A stretch of 9,240 nucleotides of DNA from Candidatus Methylomirabilota bacterium (GTDB lineage Bacteria; Methylomirabilota; Methylomirabilia; Methylomirabilales; Methylomirabilaceae): NCBI GenBank assembly GCA_016200385.1, contig JACQEV010000345.1:1-9240 (forward strand). Direction: 5' to 3'. Of this stretch, positions 5,323 to 9,240 are shown piece after piece (the stretch's first letter is position 1; each line of letters opens with the position of its first letter). The position numbers were made by a program, and so were the translations under genes. A model generated the notes under the pieces. The model saw nothing but the letters and a program-made list of their open reading frames with translations, ran no database searches and was not told the origin of the DNA.

Positions 5323-8109
5323 ATGACTCGGACGTCAGGTCCCTTTTCTAAGCTGCTCCGGCGGCGCGGCGGTGCTGTTCCGCTCGTGAAGGAGGTTCTT
5401 CCTTCCTCCGGGGAACTCCTCCGGCTGATGAGTTCCTTGCACACTGTGATGCAAGGTCCCCACACGGATGGCGGTCTGGTGTCTGCCCTCAGGGGCTTCA
5501 TCGCCGATGAGCAACGTAGGATTCTCGAGATCCATCGACATGGAGCGAGCGGACGGGAGGTGGTTCTGGCCATCACCGAACTGACGGACGCAGTAGTGAC
5601 CTCTCTCTATCGACTGGCGGATGCGGCCTGTGGTCCGGCTCTCCGGAGCAACTCTGAAGGATGCGTGCTCATCGCGCTGGGTGGGTATGGCCGGAGGGAG
5701 CTGAATCCAGGCTCCGATGTCGATCTCATGTTTCTCTATCCCCGCAAGGCCGATGCCTACGTGGACGCGATCCTGCATCCGGTCTTGAGCACCCTGTGGG
5801 ATGTCGGCTTCGTCGTGGGACATAGCTGCCGCTCCATCGATGACTGCGTGCGGATGGCTGAGGTCGACCCGACCTCTCGTACCTCTATGATGGAAGCTCG
5901 GTACCTTGTTGGGGAGCAAGAGATCTATCAGGCGTTTTGTGGAAAATTGGAGCGCTCGGTCTTCCACAAGCGTGCCGGGGCCTTCGTCCAGCGGAAGCTC
6001 GAGGAATCCCGCGAACGTCATCATCGGTACGGTCCCTCCATCTACCTGCAAGAACCGAACATCAAGGAAGGACCGGGGGGCCTGAGAGACCTTCACACCG
6101 CTATCTGGATTGCCCGGGTTACCCAACGGGCTGGCACTCTGCACGAACTGGTGCAGGGAGGGCTTCTTAGCCAGGAAGAAACGGAACGCTGGGGTTGTGC
6201 CCTGGACTTCATGCTCCGGTTGCGCAACGAACTCCATTACCTCTGTCGTGGCAAGAATGACGTCCTCTCTCTGTCTCTGCAAGAACAAGTGGCAGCCGAC
6301 CTGGGGTTCTTGGACACGCCTCGTTCCTACGCTGTCGAGGACTTCATGCAACAGTATTACCTGGCGGCAAAGGATATCTTGCTCCTGTCGGAGCAATTGA
6401 TCTCGCGTTGCACGCGAGGCAAGTCACAGGTGGAGATGGTAATGGAAAAGCTGAAGGCTCGCGATATCGGCGATGATCTGACGGAAATCGATCGCCAAAT
6501 CCATGTGTTGCCAAAGAATCGGGGGCTTTTCCGGGAGGATCCTGTTCGGCTGCTAAAGGTCTTCTGGTACGCGCAGCAGATGGGGTACGCGCTGAGCCCT
6601 GAGATCAAGGACTCTATCAGGGCTGATGTTCACCTCATTGATGAGGCGGTCCGACGATCGAGTCGAGCGTTGGGCTTCTTGCTGGCCATCCTGCGGGAAC
6701 CCAAGGGAGTGGCTGCGACGCTCCGGAGTATGCATGAGCTCGGAGTGCTCGGCAGCTACATCCCGGAGTTCGCCAAGCTCACCTGTTTGGTGCAGTTCGA
6801 TTTCTACCATAAATACACGGTCGATGAACACACCTTCCTTGCCATCGAGAACCTGGAACACCTGGATGGCGTCTCAGGATTCTATGGCGAAGAGTTTCGT
6901 TCGATCGCGTCGGACCCAAAGAGAATGGAGATCCTCCGACTGGCGCTCTTACTCCACGACATCGGAAAGGGGGAGGGCCGCGGTCACGTCGCGAAGGGGA
7001 TCACCTTGGTCGATGCCATCCAGACCAGGATGGGCATCCCGGAACCAGACGCCGAGGACGTCCGCTTCTTGGTGGCGCACCATCTGACCATGTCTCATGT
7101 TGCTCAGCGTTTGGACCTGGACGATGAGGCGATGGTGATTGACTTTGCCAAACACGTGCAGACGCTGGATCGGTTGAAGATGCTCTACCTCCTGACCTAC
7201 TCCGACATCAAGGCGGTTGGCCCGGGGGTCTGGACCGAGTGGAAAGGCACGTTGCTATGGGAACTTTACATTAAGACCCATACGATCCTCACGAGGGGGA
7301 TCCCCGAGGGCGAGGATGACCTTGCCAGGGCCGAGCGAGTGACATCCCAGCTCACTCAGGAGCTGTCGCCGGAGTTCGGGGTGGAGGCGGTCAAGCGGCA
7401 CCTCCAGGAAGCGCCCACGCGGTACCTGCTGACGACCTCGCTGGGCAAGATCGCCTCGCACATGCGCTTGATACAGCGCGTGCAGCAAGGCGAAGAGGCC
7501 GCCAGCCAGTGGGCGGCGTTCCCGTTGGCCGGCTACTCGGAATTCACGATCTGCGCCTTCGGCCGCCATGGGCGGTTTGCCCAAATCGTGGGGACTCTGA
7601 GCGCGAATGGGATGAACATTCTGAGCGCGCAGATCTTCACCCTGGCCAGTGGCATGGTGATCCGCCACTTCAGGGTGGACGATGGGAAGGGCTCTGCTAT
7701 TGAGGACCCTGGGGTGTGGGAACAGCTGGTCGCAGATGTGCAGGATGTTCTCGCCGAATGGGTTAACGTCCGTGAACTCATCAAGCGTCGCAGGAGGGAT
7801 GTTCTGGCACGGCCGATGCGGAAGGGCGTACTGCCTCCGATCAAGGTCGAGTTCGATAACCTGGTGTCCGAAGCCTACACCGTCCTGGATGTCCGGACCC
7901 AGGACCGGCTTGGACTCCTGTATCTGATTTCCAGCACGCTCTCGGAGCTCAGCGTGGATATTCGCTCCGCAAAGATCACCACCGAGGCCGAGCAGGTCGT
8001 GGATGTCTTCTATGTGACAAATAAGGACGGAACCAAGCTGATGGATGAAGAGAGAAAAGAGCAAATACGGCACGCATTGGAGCGCGCCCTTTCGGAGGGG
8101 TTCAATTAA
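5323..8109 (+). CDS. glnD: Bifunctional [protein-PII] uridylyltransferase / uridylyl-removing enzyme GlnD
   Basis: Cytoplasmic glutamine sensor: it uridylylates PII (GlnB/GlnK) when glutamine is low and removes UMP when glutamine is high, controlling glutamine synthetase and nitrogen genes. At 928 residues it is slightly longer than E. coli GlnD (890). Domains in order: nucleotidyltransferase with GGYGRRELNPGSDVD (120-134, metal-binding SDVD) and EGPGGLRDLHTAIW (249-262); HD phosphohydrolase domain with HKYTVDEHT (496-504) and LLLHDIGKGEGRGH (542-555); ACT1 (about 738-815); ACT2 (about 850-925), with the conserved pattern in TQDRLGLLYLISSTL. ACT1 reads FGRHGRFAQIVGTL where a DRPGLF-type motif is usual, so its ligand site may be altered. 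ATG 5323 has GAGGG at 5313-5317 and a matching upstream promoter candidate. aroE follows 63 nt later and may be co-transcribed. Catalytic motifs of both active domains are intact. Confidence 0.95.
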   Translation: MTRTSGPFSKLLRRRGGAVPLVKEVLPSSGELLRLMSSLHTVMQGPHTDGGLVSALRGFIADEQRRILEIHRHGASGREVVLAITELTDAVVTSLYRLADAACGPALRSNSEGCVLIALGGYGRRELNPGSDVDLMFLYPRKADAYVDAILHPVLSTLWDVGFVVGHSCRSIDDCVRMAEVDPTSRTSMMEARYLVGEQEIYQAFCGKLERSVFHKRAGAFVQRKLEESRERHHRYGPSIYLQEPNIKEGPGGLRDLHTAIWIARVTQRAGTLHELVQGGLLSQEETERWGCALDFMLRLRNELHYLCRGKNDVLSLSLQEQVAADLGFLDTPRSYAVEDFMQQYYLAAKDILLLSEQLISRCTRGKSQVEMVMEKLKARDIGDDLTEIDRQIHVLPKNRGLFREDPVRLLKVFWYAQQMGYALSPEIKDSIRADVHLIDEAVRRSSRALGFLLAILREPKGVAATLRSMHELGVLGSYIPEFAKLTCLVQFDFYHKYTVDEHTFLAIENLEHLDGVSGFYGEEFRSIASDPKRMEILRLALLLHDIGKGEGRGHVAKGITLVDAIQTRMGIPEPDAEDVRFLVAHHLTMSHVAQRLDLDDEAMVIDFAKHVQTLDRLKMLYLLTYSDIKAVGPGVWTEWKGTLLWELYIKTHTILTRGIPEGEDDLARAERVTSQLTQELSPEFGVEAVKRHLQEAPTRYLLTTSLGKIASHMRLIQRVQQGEEAASQWAAFPLAGYSEFTICAFGRHGRFAQIVGTLSANGMNILSAQIFTLASGMVIRHFRVDDGKGSAIEDPGVWEQLVADVQDVLAEWVNVRELIKRRRRDVLARPMRKGVLPPIKVEFDNLVSEAYTVLDVRTQDRLGLLYLISSTLSELSVDIRSAKITTEAEQVVDVFYVTNKDGTKLMDEERKEQIRHALERALSEGFN

Positions 8110-8172
8110 CGGTAGGCCGATAGGAGCGAAAGCCGAAGGCCCCCGGAGAGGTTGCCAAGGAAGGGGGCCAGT

Positions 8173-9030
8173 GTGAGCTTCACTGCCGCGGCAAGAGTCT
8201 TCATTGTCTTCGGTGATCCCGTGGAGCATAGTCTCTCACCGGTGATGCAGAACGCTGCACTCCAGGCTGCCGGGATCGATGGCCTCTACATCCCATGGCG
8301 GGTGAAACCCGAAGGCCTCCCGATCGCATTCGAGTCTCTTCGCAGGATGGAAAACTTCGGGGGAGCCAACGTCACCCTTCCCCATAAGGAGCAGGCTGCC
8401 TCGTTGGTGGATGAACTGTCCTCAGAGGCCGCCTCGGTGGGCGCGGTCAATACCCTTGTTCCCAGGGGTGGGCATCTTCTCGGAGCCACCACCGATGGAC
8501 GGGGGTTTCTGCGGTCGCTTCAGGAGGAGGCCGGGTTTGTCCCGCGAGGGCGGCAGGCCGTGATCCTCGGGGCTGGGGGGGCAGCGCGCGCCGTGGCCTG
8601 GAGCCTGGCTGAGGCGGGTGTCTCGCGACTCTTCATCCTGAACCGGACCGTGGAGCGGGCTGAATCACTTGCTCTCCTGGTGAGCCGAGGATGCGGCGTG
8701 TCGGCGATTGGGCTGTGCCCGAGCGATCCGCGGGTTTCAGAAAAGCTTGCGGACTCTGAATTGCTTGTGAACGCGACATCGGTCGGTCTTGCCGCTTCAG
8801 ATCCCCCGGCGATCAACCCGGCTTTGCTTCACCCGCGGATCCTGGTTTACGACCTGATCTACCGTCCGCGGGAGACAGCGTTGCTCCGGGAGGCAAAGAA
8901 GCGAGGGTGTCGAGTCCTGGGTGGACTGGGGATGCTCTTGTATCAGGGCGCCCTCGCATTCGAACTTTGGACGGGTCAAAAAGCTTCAGAGGAGGCGATG
9001 AGGAGGGCCCTTATCGAGACCCTTTCTTGA
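8173..9030 (+). CDS. aroE: Shikimate dehydrogenase (NADP+)
   Basis: Cytoplasmic enzyme reducing 3-dehydroshikimate to shikimate with NADPH in aromatic amino acid and chorismate synthesis. I chose GTG 8173 (285 residues), preceded by AGGAAGGGGG at 8157-8166. An upstream in-frame TTG at 8152 would add seven residues and has only GGAG 3 nt away. Substrate-site motifs: HSLSPVMQN (19-27, Ser20 and Ser22), GANVTLPHK (64-72, catalytic Lys72), VGAVNTL (89-95, Asn93) and GATTDGRGF (104-112, catalytic-pair Asp108). The NADP domain has ILGAGGAARAV (131-141) and LNRTVERAES (156-165); the NRTxxRA pattern is typical of NADP preference. The C-terminal GGLGMLLYQGALAFELWTG (250-268) is a family hallmark. All key residues are present. 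Quinate/shikimate YdiB-type activity is less likely given the NRT motif. Confidence 0.96.
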   Translation: MSFTAAARVFIVFGDPVEHSLSPVMQNAALQAAGIDGLYIPWRVKPEGLPIAFESLRRMENFGGANVTLPHKEQAASLVDELSSEAASVGAVNTLVPRGGHLLGATTDGRGFLRSLQEEAGFVPRGRQAVILGAGGAARAVAWSLAEAGVSRLFILNRTVERAESLALLVSRGCGVSAIGLCPSDPRVSEKLADSELLVNATSVGLAASDPPAINPALLHPRILVYDLIYRPRETALLREAKKRGCRVLGGLGMLLYQGALAFELWTGQKASEEAMRRALIETLS

Positions 9031-9111
9031 CTTTTAGTGATAGCATTAGATGGTTTCAGCAACATGTTCTTGAGCAAGCCATAACACGCCAGAAAAAGAA
9101 AGGATACGCGC

Positions 9112-9240
9112 GTGGAATCGTTGCAACTGGGCCAGATGCTGGTCAAGGCCAATCTGATTACCCCTGAGCAGTTGGAAGAGGGTCTTGCGCTCCAGAAGAC
9201 CTCCGGGGGCAGGATCGGGTCGAATCTCGCCAAGCTTGGG
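9112..9240 (+). CDS. Type IV pilus assembly / type II secretion ATPase, N-terminal fragment (PilB/GspE family)
   Basis: Forty-three codons are visible, running off the window. The protein begins MESLQLGQMLVKANLIT and continues PEQLEEGLALQKTSGGRIGS and NLAKLG, the standard start of the PilB/GspE/MshE N-terminal domain (GxxLxxxxxITxxQLxxAL-type repeat), which in MshE-like ATPases can bind cyclic di-GMP. The catalytic Walker region lies outside, so PilB cannot be separated from GspE. Start GTG 9112 has AAAGGA at 9099-9104, 7 nt upstream, and an in-frame TAA at 9082-9084 excludes a longer product. It lies 81 nt after aroE on the same strand. Confidence 0.85.
   Translation, partial: MESLQLGQMLVKANLITPEQLEEGLALQKTSGGRIGSNLAKLG

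Noticed and set aside
5335..6396. Long minus-strand ORF (353 codons) opposite glnD
   Set aside because: It is a shadow of the glnD nucleotidyltransferase region with no domain signal or convincing start.
7255..8229. Minus-strand ORF (324 codons) opposite the end of glnD and the start of aroE
   Set aside because: It spans two well-supported genes on the other strand and its protein looks like reverse-complement noise.
9027..9052. Possible promoter before the PilB-like gene (TTGACT ... TTAGAT/TAGATG)
   Set aside because: The spacing is only 13-14 nt, too short for a sigma-70 promoter, and no sigma-54 pattern was found.

Overview
This is a GC-rich (roughly 60% by eye), gene-dense bacterial chromosome segment. 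The gene set (complex I antiporter-like subunits, Rex, a UbiD decarboxylase, a selenocysteine-type thioredoxin, GlnD, AroE and a PilB/GspE-type ATPase) suggests a respiring Gram-negative-type bacterium. An uncultivated lineage such as NC10/Methylomirabilota or a neighbouring phylum would fit, but that placement is an impression from style and gene content, not shown by the sequence.

Layout. Positions 1-2836 (+ strand) hold the 3' part of nuoM, complete nuoN and rex: the distal end of a complex I operon followed by the NADH/NAD+-sensing repressor. Positions 2837-2969 form a convergent intergenic gap with a 7-bp-period repeat and an inverted repeat. Positions 2970-4988 (- strand) are a two-gene unit: ubiD, then a secreted or membrane-anchored TlpA/ResA-like thioredoxin. 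The thioredoxin frame is interrupted by one in-frame TGA exactly where the first cysteine of the CxxC active site should be. A 17-nt hairpin resembling a bacterial SECIS begins 10 nt after that codon, so I read the gene as a UxxC selenoprotein of 176 residues rather than two ORFs or a pseudogene. Positions 4989-5322 (334 bp) form a divergent intergenic region with a promoter candidate facing each way, a near-perfect GC-rich palindrome between them, and a second copy of an interspersed heptad repeat also found at the 3' end of nuoM. Positions 5323-9030 (+) hold glnD and aroE. The window ends in the first 43 codons of a PilB/GspE-type secretion ATPase.

How the genes relate. Complex I oxidises NADH and reduces quinone, Rex senses NADH/NAD+, and UbiD-family enzymes often act in quinone synthesis, so the left half has a respiratory and redox theme. 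The seleno-thioredoxin sits downstream of ubiD and faces the envelope. Its role as a thiol reductant, for example in cytochrome c maturation, is inference. GlnD (nitrogen signalling), AroE (shikimate pathway) and the pilus/secretion ATPase look like ordinary housekeeping neighbours.

The most interesting items are the selenocysteine TlpA-like protein with its SECIS candidate, the heptad repeat that supplies the last ~40 codons of nuoM and recurs in the glnD leader, and a degenerate first ACT motif in GlnD. TGA is the ordinary stop of rex, ubiD and aroE here, so the code is not globally reassigned.
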